64,000 nucleotides of DNA, taken from assembly GCA_903929755.1 (NCBI GenBank), contig CAIYVZ010000067.1:31158-95157 (forward strand), read 5' to 3'. A model generated the notes under the pieces. That model was given only the letters and a program-made list of their open reading frames with translations. It did no database searches and was not told where the DNA came from. Both the position numbers and the translations under genes were made by a program. Origin of the DNA: an uncultured Acidobacteriia bacterium. GTDB taxonomy: Bacteria; Acidobacteriota; Terriglobia; Bryobacterales; Bryobacteraceae. Below are positions 24,895-33,574 of the stretch, in pieces (position 1 is the first letter of the stretch; each line of letters opens with the position of its first letter).

Positions 24895-26937
24895 ATGCGC
24901 AAATCGGCGTGGCTAGCCTTTGCTTTAGCTCCCGGCTTTTTTATTCCTGAGACAGTCCAGGCGCAAAAGCAGCCCTTCAACACAGACGCCCTTCTGAAGA
25001 TCCAGAGGCTTTCCGACCCCCAGCTTTCCCCGGACGGCAAGACAGTGGCCTTCTCCAGCAGCACGCCCGATGTCGCCGCAAACCGCAGTGTCCACAGCAT
25101 TTGGAGCGTGCCGCTGGAGGGTGGCTCGCCGGTAAAGCTGGTGGAGCCGGGTGACCGACCGCGTTGGGCCCCGGACGGGAAAGGCATCTACTACACCACT
25201 GCGGAGAGTGGCGCCTCCCAAATTTGGCGGATGAATCCGGATGGGTCAGCTGCGGCGCAGATTACAAAGCTGGCAACCGAAGCCTCCGGGCAGATCATCT
25301 CGGGCGATGGCAAGTACCTGGTGTTCACCAGCGACGTTTATCCGGAATGCAGCGCGAACGGCAGCTTCGACGAAGCCTGTAACGCGAAACTCGTTACTGC
25401 AGAGCGCACCAGCAAAGTAAAAGCGCATCTCGCAACGACACTGCTGTTCCGCCACTGGAACGCGTGGCAGGGCAAGACCAGGACCCACATCCTCTCGTTC
25501 TCGCTGGCTGACAGCAAAGTTGTGGATCTGACGCCCGGAGACCGCGTCGTCCCCCCCTTCTCGCTGGGTGGCCCCGACGATTACGCTATTTCTCCCGACA
25601 GCCGGGAAGTCGCTTTCGCGATGAATGTGGATGCCAATCCGGCCATCTCCACCAACAGCGACATCTACGGCATCCTCCTGACGGGTGGCACAGCCCAGAA
25701 GATCACGGCAGGAGCCGGCGCCGACCTTTCTCCCTCGTATTCTCCGGACGGCAAGTACCTGGCTTTCCGATCCCAGTCGCGCGCGGGCTACGAAAGCGAT
25801 AAATGGCGTCTGGTTGTTATCGACCGGGCCACCGGCAAGACCACAATTCCGACAGATGCGATTGATCGCGCGGTGAACAGCTTCACGTGGTCGCCCGATT
25901 CCTCTAAACTTTTCTTCACTGCAGTGGACCGGGGTCGGCAGGCGATTCAGTTCGTGTCGCCCGAAGGCGGCGGCGCCCGCATGGCGATCAGCGGCAGCAA
26001 TATGGTGGACGACGTTCAGTTCACCCCGGATGGCAAGACCATGGTGTTCACACGCCAGCGCGGCGACAGCCCGGTTGAGATCTGCAAAGTTGCGTCGAAT
26101 GGCAGCAAAGAAGTGGCGCTGACGCACTTGAATGATGCGCTGCTGGGCCAGTATGAGTTGACGGCGCTCGAAGACTTTACCGTTACCGGCGCGGAAAACA
26201 CGCCCGTGCACAGCTTCATCGTGAAGCCGGCAGGGTTTACACCCACGAAAAAATACCCGGTGCTGCTGTTGATCCACGGTGGCCCACAGGGTGAGTGGGG
26301 TGAGAGCTGGACCTACCGCTGGAACGCCCAGGTGTTTGCCGGAGCCGGTTACGTGGTGGTGATGCCAAATCCGCGCGGCTCGATCGGCTACGGCCAGAAG
26401 TTCACTGACGATATCAATAACGACTGGGGTGGCAAGCCCTACGACGACCTGATGGCTGTGACCGATTACGTGGCCAAACTGCCTTACGTGGATGCCGACC
26501 GCATGGTGGCCGCTGGTGGCTCTTATGGCGGCTACATGGTGAACTGGATTCTGGGCCACACGGACCGCTTCAAAGCTCTTGTTTCGCACGCCGGGGTGTT
26601 TGATCTGCGGGCGAAAGCGGAAGCCACCGAAGAGCTCTGGTTCCCGATCTGGGAGTTTGGCGGCATGCCGTGGGAAAACCCGGAGGGCTACGAAAAATGG
26701 TCGCCCAGCAAGTTCACCGCGCAGTTCAAAACGCCAACGCTGGTGATCCACGGCGAACTGGATTACCGGATCGTGTACAGCCAGGGTTTGCAGTTATTCA
26801 CTGCCCTGCAGATGCACAAAGTCCCCTCGCAACTGCTGGTGTATCCCGACGAAGGACACTGGATCCTGAAGCCGCAGAACAGCCAGCTTTGGTATAAGAC
26901 GTTTATTGAGTGGATCGACACGTATACAAAGAAGTAA
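24895..26937 (+). CDS. Secreted S9-family serine peptidase (prolyl oligopeptidase fold)
   Basis: 680 residues. A signal peptide (LAFALAPGFFIPETVQAQ) precedes a beta-propeller with repeated SPDGK motifs (residues about 35-400) and an alpha/beta-hydrolase domain. The triad is S543 in GGSYGGYM, D623 in HGELDYRI and H655 in PDEGHWI. Relatives are dipeptidyl or acylaminoacyl peptidases that trim peptides outside the cytoplasm. The M23 peptidase gene follows after 12 bases. Confidence 0.93.
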   Translation: MRKSAWLAFALAPGFFIPETVQAQKQPFNTDALLKIQRLSDPQLSPDGKTVAFSSSTPDVAANRSVHSIWSVPLEGGSPVKLVEPGDRPRWAPDGKGIYYTTAESGASQIWRMNPDGSAAAQITKLATEASGQIISGDGKYLVFTSDVYPECSANGSFDEACNAKLVTAERTSKVKAHLATTLLFRHWNAWQGKTRTHILSFSLADSKVVDLTPGDRVVPPFSLGGPDDYAISPDSREVAFAMNVDANPAISTNSDIYGILLTGGTAQKITAGAGADLSPSYSPDGKYLAFRSQSRAGYESDKWRLVVIDRATGKTTIPTDAIDRAVNSFTWSPDSSKLFFTAVDRGRQAIQFVSPEGGGARMAISGSNMVDDVQFTPDGKTMVFTRQRGDSPVEICKVASNGSKEVALTHLNDALLGQYELTALEDFTVTGAENTPVHSFIVKPAGFTPTKKYPVLLLIHGGPQGEWGESWTYRWNAQVFAGAGYVVVMPNPRGSIGYGQKFTDDINNDWGGKPYDDLMAVTDYVAKLPYVDADRMVAAGGSYGGYMVNWILGHTDRFKALVSHAGVFDLRAKAEATEELWFPIWEFGGMPWENPEGYEKWSPSKFTAQFKTPTLVIHGELDYRIVYSQGLQLFTALQMHKVPSQLLVYPDEGHWILKPQNSQLWYKTFIEWIDTYTKK

Positions 26938-26949
26938 CCGGACAAATCA

Positions 26950-28341
26950 TTGAAAACCCTGCTAGTTATCGTCTTCCTGGCGCTGTTGTTGTGCGCCGCA
27001 CCCCTGGTGTACCTGGTCTCCTCGAATGAGACTGTTCTGCAGCTGGAGAACCCGCCGAAGGTTATCGCGTTTCAAACGCCGGTCACGGTTCGGGCGGAAA
27101 ACTCTCATGGCCTCCGCTGGATTACGCTGGGGGTGACCCAGGACGGCAAGACTACCGAGACGCGTATTGCCCAGGCGAAGGAACAGTCTATCTTCCCGAA
27201 GCGAAATGTGCCGCCTGAGATTATTCGCACCAACCTGGGGAAGCAGTCCACACCCTCGCTCCACGACGGCAAGGCGAAGATCACCATCACGGCTGTCTCC
27301 AACGACTTCCGCGGCAAGAGCACTTCCGTGTCCTTTGACGTGGACGTGATGACGGAATCGCCGCGTGTCTCCGCCGATGGCGACCAGCATTACATTAACC
27401 AGGGGGGCTCGGAGATGGTGACGTTTACGCCCGGCGGCGCGTGGACGGAAGCGGGCGTGAAGATCGGCGACAATACTTTCCGCAGTTTCCCGCTGCCCGG
27501 CCACCCGGGCCAGTATTTCAGCCTGTTCGCGTTCTCGTGGCAACTGGGGCCGGATACGCCGGTCTACGTCTACGCCGCGAATCCTGCCGGGACGATCGCG
27601 CGGGCTGAGTTTACGCACAAGATATTTCCGAAAAAATTCCGCGCCAGCACCATCCCGCTGGAAACGATGAACCTGGAACGAGTGGTGAACCAGATTGACC
27701 CGAACAATCAGGTAAAAGGCGACCTGGTGCAGCGCTTCGTCCAGATCAACAGCCAGATGCGGAAGCAGAATAATAAAGTTCTGGCCGATCTCCGACTGCA
27801 GTCGGAACAGAATTTCCTCTGGAGCGGCGCCTTTCTGCCGATGGTGGATTCCACTGTGGAATCCCGCTTCGCCGATGACCGAACTTACACCTGGCAGGGC
27901 AAGAAAGTGGATGAACAAACCCACCTTGGCTTCGATCTTGCAAAACTTGCCCACTCCCCCGTGCCCGCATCAAACGATGGCCGCGTTGTGTTTGCTGAGA
28001 ATCTGGGCATTTACGGCAATTGCGTCGTAGTGGACCACGGCTTCGGACTCCAGACTGTGTACGCCCACCTGAGCGAGTTCCTGGTGAAGAAAGGCGACCT
28101 GGTGAAGAAGGGCCAGACGTTGGCGAAAACGGGCGCTACGGGGTTGGCAGGTGGCGATCACCTCCACTTCACCATGCTGATTGACGGAGTCCAGGTGAAT
28201 CCGGTGGAGTGGTGGGATCCGCACTGGGTGAAAGATCGGATCCTGGCCCACATGGCGCGTACCCTTCCCGAAGAGCCAGTATCAGGTGGCTACCCCACAC
28301 CGAAAAAGGGCAAAGCCGCTAAGAAGAAGCGGCGCTCTTAA
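26950..28341 (+). CDS. Membrane-anchored M23 (LytM) peptidase
   Basis: 463 residues, TTG start. An N-terminal helix (LLVIVFLALLLCAAPLVYLV) anchors it. A long beta-rich region of about 270 residues, probably Ig-like, precedes the M23 domain with HLGFDLA (His and Asp zinc ligands) and HLHF (active-site His and zinc His), the complete set for a functional metalloendopeptidase cutting peptidoglycan crosslinks. The tail is Lys-rich. Its last 23 bases overlap the end of the convergent DapA-family gene. Confidence 0.92.
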   Translation: MKTLLVIVFLALLLCAAPLVYLVSSNETVLQLENPPKVIAFQTPVTVRAENSHGLRWITLGVTQDGKTTETRIAQAKEQSIFPKRNVPPEIIRTNLGKQSTPSLHDGKAKITITAVSNDFRGKSTSVSFDVDVMTESPRVSADGDQHYINQGGSEMVTFTPGGAWTEAGVKIGDNTFRSFPLPGHPGQYFSLFAFSWQLGPDTPVYVYAANPAGTIARAEFTHKIFPKKFRASTIPLETMNLERVVNQIDPNNQVKGDLVQRFVQINSQMRKQNNKVLADLRLQSEQNFLWSGAFLPMVDSTVESRFADDRTYTWQGKKVDEQTHLGFDLAKLAHSPVPASNDGRVVFAENLGIYGNCVVVDHGFGLQTVYAHLSEFLVKKGDLVKKGQTLAKTGATGLAGGDHLHFTMLIDGVQVNPVEWWDPHWVKDRILAHMARTLPEEPVSGGYPTPKKGKAAKKKRRS

Positions 28342-29233
28342 TCCATCCCTGAAACCACGCAGCGAACGCTTCCAGCTTCGCTGCGGATTCGGGGGAAAGC
28401 GGACAAGCCAGTTCCCCGCCCTTCTGGCCCCGCAATTCGAGGGCTCGCTTGATCCCGACCGGAGTCGGGAAGTCCTCGATGTGGTCGATAAACTCATCCA
28501 GGATCGCCTGGGTTTTGGCAGTGGCCACCAGATCTCCGGCTTTGGCGTTCTTATACAGCCGCACCAGCACTTCCGGAATGGCCGAAGCGCACCCGGAAAG
28601 CACGCCATCGGCTCCCGCTTCGAGCGCGCGCCGGGCGATTCGGTCATTGCCGGCGAACAGCGCAAACGAACCTGCCTGCCGGAGCGCGAGAAGCTGCGAA
28701 AAATACTCCCAATCGCCGCTGGAATCCTTGATACCGGCAAACTTACCCGTATCGAGCAAACGGCGGGCGGTCTCAATGCGGATGGGCGAGGTGAATTGGG
28801 GGATGCTGTAGAGCAGAATGGGCAGCGCGTCGCCCACTTCCCGGGCAAACTCAAGGCAAAAAGCTTCTACTTCGGGCTGCTGGTACGGGAAAAAGTAAGG
28901 GGGCATGAGCAAGAGCCCGCTGGCACCCGCGCCGATGGCATCCTCGGCAAGTTCCACCGCGCCGCGCAGCGTCGGGTGCCCCACGCCCACAACAAGGGGC
29001 ACTCTGGAGCGTTTTGCCGCAAGGTAAAGAGCCCTCTGCCGGTCCGCGTTGGAGTAACTCACGAACTCGCCGGTGGAGCCCATCAGGCAGATGGTGTCCA
29101 CGCCGCCCTCTGCGACAAAATCCAGTAAATCCAGTAACGCGGTGAAGTCCGGCTCCAGGGTCCCCGTACGATTTGGGGTCACGACTGCGGCCAGAACCCC
29201 TTCCAGCTTCAGATCTCCACGGCCTTTTTTCAT
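28319..29233 (-). CDS. Dihydrodipicolinate synthase family aldolase/lyase
   Basis: 304 residues with the TIM-barrel aldolase family features: LMGSTGEFVSYS (substrate-binding loop), VGVGHPTLRGAVELA, Y142 in LLYSIPQ and the Schiff-base lysine K169 in GIKDSSGD. The set fits DapA, N-acetylneuraminate lyase, KDG aldolase and similar pyruvate lyases. The context is sugar-directed (DUF1080 and DUF5060 proteins upstream, sialidase nearby), so a sugar-acid aldolase is more likely than lysine synthesis. It overlaps the DUF1080 gene by four bases. Confidence 0.85.
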   Translation of the reverse strand: MKKGRGDLKLEGVLAAVVTPNRTGTLEPDFTALLDLLDFVAEGGVDTICLMGSTGEFVSYSNADRQRALYLAAKRSRVPLVVGVGHPTLRGAVELAEDAIGAGASGLLLMPPYFFPYQQPEVEAFCLEFAREVGDALPILLYSIPQFTSPIRIETARRLLDTGKFAGIKDSSGDWEYFSQLLALRQAGSFALFAGNDRIARRALEAGADGVLSGCASAIPEVLVRLYKNAKAGDLVATAKTQAILDEFIDHIEDFPTPVGIKRALELRGQKGGELACPLSPESAAKLEAFAAWFQGWIKSAASS

Positions 29234-30162
29234 TGTCCAGCAGGCCGGAAGAGGGGAGTCAGCACGATGCTGCGGAATTCGACGGCGCCGTGATCGCCCT
29301 GCAGTTCCAGCACCCCGGGCAGACCTTCATACGGATCAATCGCAATGGCTGTGAGGCCTTCAATCTTCTGCTTCATGATGAGCGGCTTCCCGTTCAGCGT
29401 TATCGAGACATCGCGACCCACCAGGCGGATATCCATCACCTGCCATTCGCCGGCCTTCCGACTGGCGTTCACAGGCGGCGCAATCCGGCTATACAGCGCG
29501 CCGTTTCCATGCGACTGGGGCGGCTTGCCGAAGTCATCCAGAATCTGCACTTCATAGCGGCCACGCAGGCCAATACCGCTGTTGCTCTTCTCCGCAACTT
29601 TGTATTCCACGTGCAGCTCGAAGTTCCAAAAGCGCTTCGTGGTAACCAGATTCTTCGCTTTACCGGCGCTCTTCAGCGCGCCCTCAGACACGGTCCAGCC
29701 AAGGTCCTGAGCGGTGCCAAAACCAGTCCAGCCGGTTAGATCGTTGCCGTTAAACAGAGTAATGGGTTCTGATTTATGCCATGACGCATCATCGTGATCC
29801 CGAATCACCGGAGCACGATAGCCCGTAAACGGAATTGGCCCCCCGGCGCCTGTCATCTGCCCCTGTAGTTGGCCGCTGGCCCACTTAGCAGTGTAGTCGC
29901 GACGGCCTGCGGAATTCTCAAACGAGAACTGCAGCTCTTCGCCGACGATCTTCAGGTCCTTGACGTCGTTCAGGTCGCCCCCGGGAAACCCAATGAACCG
30001 GCCCTTTATCCCGGGCGTGCCAGCGCCCGACACCTCCAGCCACCAGGCTTTGTCGGCGTTCGGATTCGTGAGCAGCAGGTCCCAGCGACCGTTGAAATTG
30101 ACATCGGCCGCAGCCAGCACAGACGTAAACACGGCAAACAAAAACGTTAACTTACAGCGCAT
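29230..30162 (-). CDS. Secreted DUF1080 (3-keto-disaccharide hydrolase-like) protein
   Basis: 310 residues from the ATG at 30162, with a signal peptide (TFLFAVFTSVLAAAD). Residues about 25-125 form a beta-rich N-terminal domain (FNGRWDLLLTNPNAD, YTAKWASGQLQGQM). The C-terminal DUF1080 jelly roll starts at PITLFNGNDLTGWTGFG and contains FWNFELHVEYKV, NSGIGLRGRYEVQILDD, and SHGNGALYSRIAPP. Members bind or hydrolyse glycosides, including 3-keto sugars. It is part of the leftward group from 32602 to 28319. Confidence 0.85.
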   Translation of the reverse strand: MRCKLTFLFAVFTSVLAAADVNFNGRWDLLLTNPNADKAWWLEVSGAGTPGIKGRFIGFPGGDLNDVKDLKIVGEELQFSFENSAGRRDYTAKWASGQLQGQMTGAGGPIPFTGYRAPVIRDHDDASWHKSEPITLFNGNDLTGWTGFGTAQDLGWTVSEGALKSAGKAKNLVTTKRFWNFELHVEYKVAEKSNSGIGLRGRYEVQILDDFGKPPQSHGNGALYSRIAPPVNASRKAGEWQVMDIRLVGRDVSITLNGKPLIMKQKIEGLTAIAIDPYEGLPGVLELQGDHGAVEFRSIVLTPLFRPAGQ

Positions 30163-30193
30163 TGGAATCAGCAATCCCCTTCAAGTCAGACTA

Positions 30194-30868
30194 TCAGAGA
30201 CCCGGTTCCCGCCAAAGCGATTCAGCGTCGGATCTGCGGACATAATTCGCTTCTACCGAAGCTGGTTCGCCGGGCTCGCCGCTGCGGACGCGCGCCTCCG
30301 CAATCTGACCGATGGCCGAGGCCAGCCCGCGAGGCGCCAGACATACGGGCAGGTGAGCAAAGCGCGTGCCCGTAAGAGCGGGAAGAAAGGGTTCAAAGTC
30401 CGTAGTGACCCACTCGAAGTCGAGGGCGCCGAGAAGCTCCAGGAAGTGCGGGATGCGGATTACCTGATCATCAATAATGACCCTCCCGTCCGCAGCATAG
30501 AGGGCGGCAAACACCTCTCCGCGACGAGCATCAAGGACCGTTGCACGCAGCGGGGCCGAACTATGGTGGCTGAGGGCTTCCAGATTGGAAACCGGCACAG
30601 CACGCTTGCCCAGGACTTCGGCCAGGCCCTTCACTGCCGCCAGCCCAATCCGCACGCCGGTAAACGAACCCGGGCCCGAGGCGGCGGCAAACACGTCGAT
30701 GTCCGCCAGCGAGAGCCCCGCGCGGTTGAGCAACGCGTCAATCTGTTGAAACAGCGTCCCGCTGAAGCCCTCGGGCGCATGCACCAGCGTCTCGGCCACC
30801 ACATGGCCGTCCCGAACCAAAGCAAGGCTGCCGAACTCCGCAGTCGTATCCAGAGCAAGTGTCAGCAT
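30194..30868 (-). CDS. tsaB: tRNA threonylcarbamoyladenosine biosynthesis protein TsaB
   Basis: 224 residues, the normal TsaB size. The ASKHA-type start LTLALDTTAEFGSLALV and the signature AASGPGSFTGVRIGLAAVKGLA identify it. TsaB pairs with TsaD and TsaE to make t6A37 on ANN-decoding tRNAs. Its start abuts the stop of the DUF5060 gene without a gap, an odd pairing of a housekeeping gene with secreted glycan proteins that probably just reflects a shared transcript. Confidence 0.94.
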   Translation of the reverse strand: MLTLALDTTAEFGSLALVRDGHVVAETLVHAPEGFSGTLFQQIDALLNRAGLSLADIDVFAAASGPGSFTGVRIGLAAVKGLAEVLGKRAVPVSNLEALSHHSSAPLRATVLDARRGEVFAALYAADGRVIIDDQVIRIPHFLELLGALDFEWVTTDFEPFLPALTGTRFAHLPVCLAPRGLASAIGQIAEARVRSGEPGEPASVEANYVRRSDAESLWREPGL

Positions 30869-32602
30869 CTATTTCGTCAGTTGGTAATTGCGGTCAATGA
30901 TATAGGCCTTACCCAGACCGTTCACCGCCGTGAGCCGAACGTGAAGCGCCGCCGGATACTCCGCGGCGATGTTCGCCGGAATGGTAAATATCCCCGACGC
31001 CCCTGTCCCAATCACCCGATAGCCCCGTTCCGACACGTTCACTTCCCCGGTCCATTCGAACAGCACGTTGCGCAGCGCCTTCGTCTGGCGCTTCAGCTTA
31101 ATCTCAAACTTCACCGGCTGAGACAACGAAATGGTGTCGGTGTCCGGCGCAATAATTTCGAACGGCACCTTCTCAGGGTTGCCCTCCAGATCCTGCAACG
31201 CCAGCGCCGGTTCGCGCGAATCGAACTTGTAGCTCTTCAGCATGCCTGCTTTCTTGCCCTCGCGCGAAACGTGCAAAACCCAGTCATGGCTATTATCGGG
31301 CGGACTGAAGGTCAGGACCTCGGTTTTAGTTTTTTCCTTCACTTTCGTGCGTTCGCCGTTCAGCGGATTCAACCACTCAACGTCGTAAGAAGCCTTATCC
31401 ACCGTCAGTGTCACCGGGCCCGGCTTCTCCACATAAACCACATATTCCACCTCATCCAGGGAGAGAGCCCTGCCATTCTCCACATCGAAGTGAGGTTCCA
31501 GTTCCCAGTGGCGGGTGGTGGACATGAAGTCGAACCAGACCTTCATCTGAGCCGCGGCTTGCTCATTGGGAACCTCGGTCGCCGGGTAATGGCCGTTCGC
31601 CGTCATCGTCCACAGCCGCTTGCGGAAGGTATCGGTGTCCTTTACGCCCACCCCGAAGTTATTCACGGCGGGGTACTGGAAGGCCTGTTGTTCCACCATG
31701 GCGATATTGTCGTCGGCGGTCTGGTAGGAACGATAACGAAGCCAGCCATCTTCAGCCATGGGTGTGGAGGTAACCGAAGCCCGGCTCGACCGCGTATGTT
31801 TGTAGGGATCCAGCTGAGTCAGGTACCCCGCGATCTCTTTCAGGAGAGGACGTCCGTTTTCGTAAGACTCCCAGCCCTCCAGACCCTGCCAGGTTACATC
31901 GAAAGGCACCAGGCGGGAGAGCGCATAGTCGAACCATTTTTGACGATCCGAACGCAGGGGCAACAGGCGGTCCATCAGACCATTGGGGCCGAAGAAAGCG
32001 ATATCGACGATCAGGCCGTGGTCATTGGCGTAGCGGAGCTTCTCCTCGGCCGCTTGGAAGTAATCGGGAGAGCGAAAATTCGAAGCCACCGCTTCATCAA
32101 TCAGAGTGATTCCGATATGGTTGAATTTCTGCGCAGCCCGGGCGTCGATCATTTTTTGCCAGTTGGCCAGAGAGATGCCGCTGAAGCCAGGTGCCACGGT
32201 GCCCATCCAAAGATGAGGCGTCAGATTATTGCCTTCCACAAAGGCGAAGTGGTGGAGGTTGGCGGCACGCAACCAACCCGGCTTCGCGTTGTCCGTCACC
32301 TGTAGCGTGCCCTCTTTCCCCGCGATCGGCCCTGGCCCTGTCAGGTGAAACACGTGCGCCCCGGCTTCCACGGGCGTAAAGCGCACTACCCAGCGAGTGC
32401 CGCCATCCCAGAAGCCATTCGCCCGAACAGTGTCGTGATGCGGGGAGCGAATCTCGGCGTGCAGATCAACAGCATCTGCAGGATTCACGCCCGGAAGGTC
32501 GAAAACCAGATCGCAGGGGGAGTACTTCGGAGTCGGCGGGCACACGGTCTGCCCCCGCGCAGCAGCGGCAAACAGGACGCAAATGACGATCCGGGACTTC
32601 AT
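30869..32602 (-). CDS. Secreted DUF5060-containing putative glycoside hydrolase
   Basis: 577 residues with a short signal peptide (IVICVLFAAAARGQ). An N-terminal beta domain (residues about 25-110: DLVFDLPG, VRANGFWDGGTRWVVRFTPVEAG) matches DUF5060, which precedes catalytic barrels. The barrel region includes AFVEGNNLTPHLWMGT, FNHIGITLIDEA, VDIAFFGPNGLMDRL and WQGLEGWESYE; the ends are beta-rich. Acidic catalytic candidates are E in LEGWESYE and in the IDEA motif, but I cannot assign them safely. It likely acts on extracellular polysaccharide. Confidence 0.75.
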   Translation of the reverse strand: MKSRIVICVLFAAAARGQTVCPPTPKYSPCDLVFDLPGVNPADAVDLHAEIRSPHHDTVRANGFWDGGTRWVVRFTPVEAGAHVFHLTGPGPIAGKEGTLQVTDNAKPGWLRAANLHHFAFVEGNNLTPHLWMGTVAPGFSGISLANWQKMIDARAAQKFNHIGITLIDEAVASNFRSPDYFQAAEEKLRYANDHGLIVDIAFFGPNGLMDRLLPLRSDRQKWFDYALSRLVPFDVTWQGLEGWESYENGRPLLKEIAGYLTQLDPYKHTRSSRASVTSTPMAEDGWLRYRSYQTADDNIAMVEQQAFQYPAVNNFGVGVKDTDTFRKRLWTMTANGHYPATEVPNEQAAAQMKVWFDFMSTTRHWELEPHFDVENGRALSLDEVEYVVYVEKPGPVTLTVDKASYDVEWLNPLNGERTKVKEKTKTEVLTFSPPDNSHDWVLHVSREGKKAGMLKSYKFDSREPALALQDLEGNPEKVPFEIIAPDTDTISLSQPVKFEIKLKRQTKALRNVLFEWTGEVNVSERGYRVIGTGASGIFTIPANIAAEYPAALHVRLTAVNGLGKAYIIDRNYQLTK

Positions 32603-32610
32603 TCTTCTAA

Positions 32611-32641
32611 GGATAACGGGGAAGCAGTGGTAGCCGAATCC
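32611..32641 (+). repeat. Copy A of a dispersed ~31-bp repeat
   Basis: GGATAACGGGGAAGCAGTGG and the following 11 bases match copy B at 33543-33573 at about 26 of 31 positions in the same orientation. Copy A lies nine bases upstream of the start of the leftward DUF5060 gene, in reverse orientation to it. The rest of 32603-32663 shows nothing else. Confidence 0.5.
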
Positions 32642-32663
32642 GGGCGCCGCCGTTACGGCTGCC

Positions 32664-33299
32664 TCAGCGCTTCAACATCGCCCATACCATATGGGGCGAA
32701 TAGCCATTGACTCGCACCATCCGAATCCACAATAGCGTCATGTGCTCCAGATGCAACGCCTGTTCCAGGCCACCGACATCGACTGGCTCCCACCCAAGTT
32801 GCGCGATCAGTTCGCCAACCGTTGTTCTGGCGGCTGCATCCTGTCCGCAGTACAGCATCATGGGCTTCACATTATAGGCGGGGTAGGCGTTGTTTTCGAA
32901 GTTCTCGAAGCCGTAGATCGTGAACGCTTTCACCACCTTGCTCTCCGGCGCGAGTTTCTGCACCATCTCCGATCCCGACTGCTCGTTGTTGAGCCCGTGG
33001 CTGAGGCCGGGCCCGACCGGGTTGGTGCAATCGACTAAGATCTTCCCTTTCAGCTCTTCCCCCACCGCCTGCAGCGCGGCAGCGTTGGCCTGAAACGGCG
33101 TCGCCAGGAACACCACTTCGGCGGCACTCACCGCTTCTTTCGGCGTCGCAACGCGGAGGCCGCCATTGCGGGCCAGCGCTCTTTGAACGCTTTCCGAGGA
33201 AACATCATTCGCAGCCAGAATCACTTCGTGGCCCAGCCGCTGCAGGTGAGAGGCCAGGGGTGCGCCAACGTTTCCGTAACCAATAAACGCGATCTTCAT
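32664..33299 (-). CDS. NADP-binding oxidoreductase (F420:NADP reductase-like)
   Basis: 211 residues from the ATG at 33299, which has AGGAGA five bases upstream. The Rossmann start KIAFIGYGNVGAPLASHLQRLGHEV and later VVFLATPF, ILVDCTNPVGPG and KAFTIYGFENF match the NADPH-dependent F420 reductase/coenzyme-binding family. The electron partner is uncertain; without other F420 genes here, a different substrate is possible. It is transcribed leftward. Confidence 0.82.
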   Translation of the reverse strand: MKIAFIGYGNVGAPLASHLQRLGHEVILAANDVSSESVQRALARNGGLRVATPKEAVSAAEVVFLATPFQANAAALQAVGEELKGKILVDCTNPVGPGLSHGLNNEQSGSEMVQKLAPESKVVKAFTIYGFENFENNAYPAYNVKPMMLYCGQDAAARTTVGELIAQLGWEPVDVGGLEQALHLEHMTLLWIRMVRVNGYSPHMVWAMLKR

Positions 33300-33542
33300 A
33301 AACTTCTCCTGTCTAAACCCAAGCATCCGGGACCGTTCGTCATCGCCCCAGTCTCTCGATTATGATCAACTTTGCGGGCTCGCTCCCCGAAAAGTTCTGC
33401 TGCCCGGTGATCAGTTGCTATCGCGACAGGCGAAGCCCCGGCAGCGAATCCGGAGGAGCCAGACGGCAAAGACCGGGGTGGCCTCCTGACACGCCGGTAA
33501 TCGCCGCCAGGTATCCGTCTTCGACCTGAGGGAAAGCAGGGG

Positions 33543-33573
33543 GGATAACGGGAAGGCAGTGGTAGCTTAACCC
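33543..33573 (+). repeat. Copy B of the dispersed ~31-bp repeat, adjoining the sialidase start
   Basis: GGATAACGGGAAGGCAGTGG plus 11 further bases end directly before the sialidase ATG at 33575. The GGGAAGG part is purine-rich but sits too far upstream for a good ribosome-binding site. Copy A is 932 bases to the left. The remaining 33300-33542 holds no gene I can support. Confidence 0.5.
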
Positions 33574-33574
33574 C

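Noticed and set aside
29960..32305. Very long open frame on the + strand opposite tsaB and the DUF5060 gene
   Set aside because: It is antisense to two genes with clear family motifs; composition is His/Arg-rich as expected from the reverse frame of GC-rich coding DNA.
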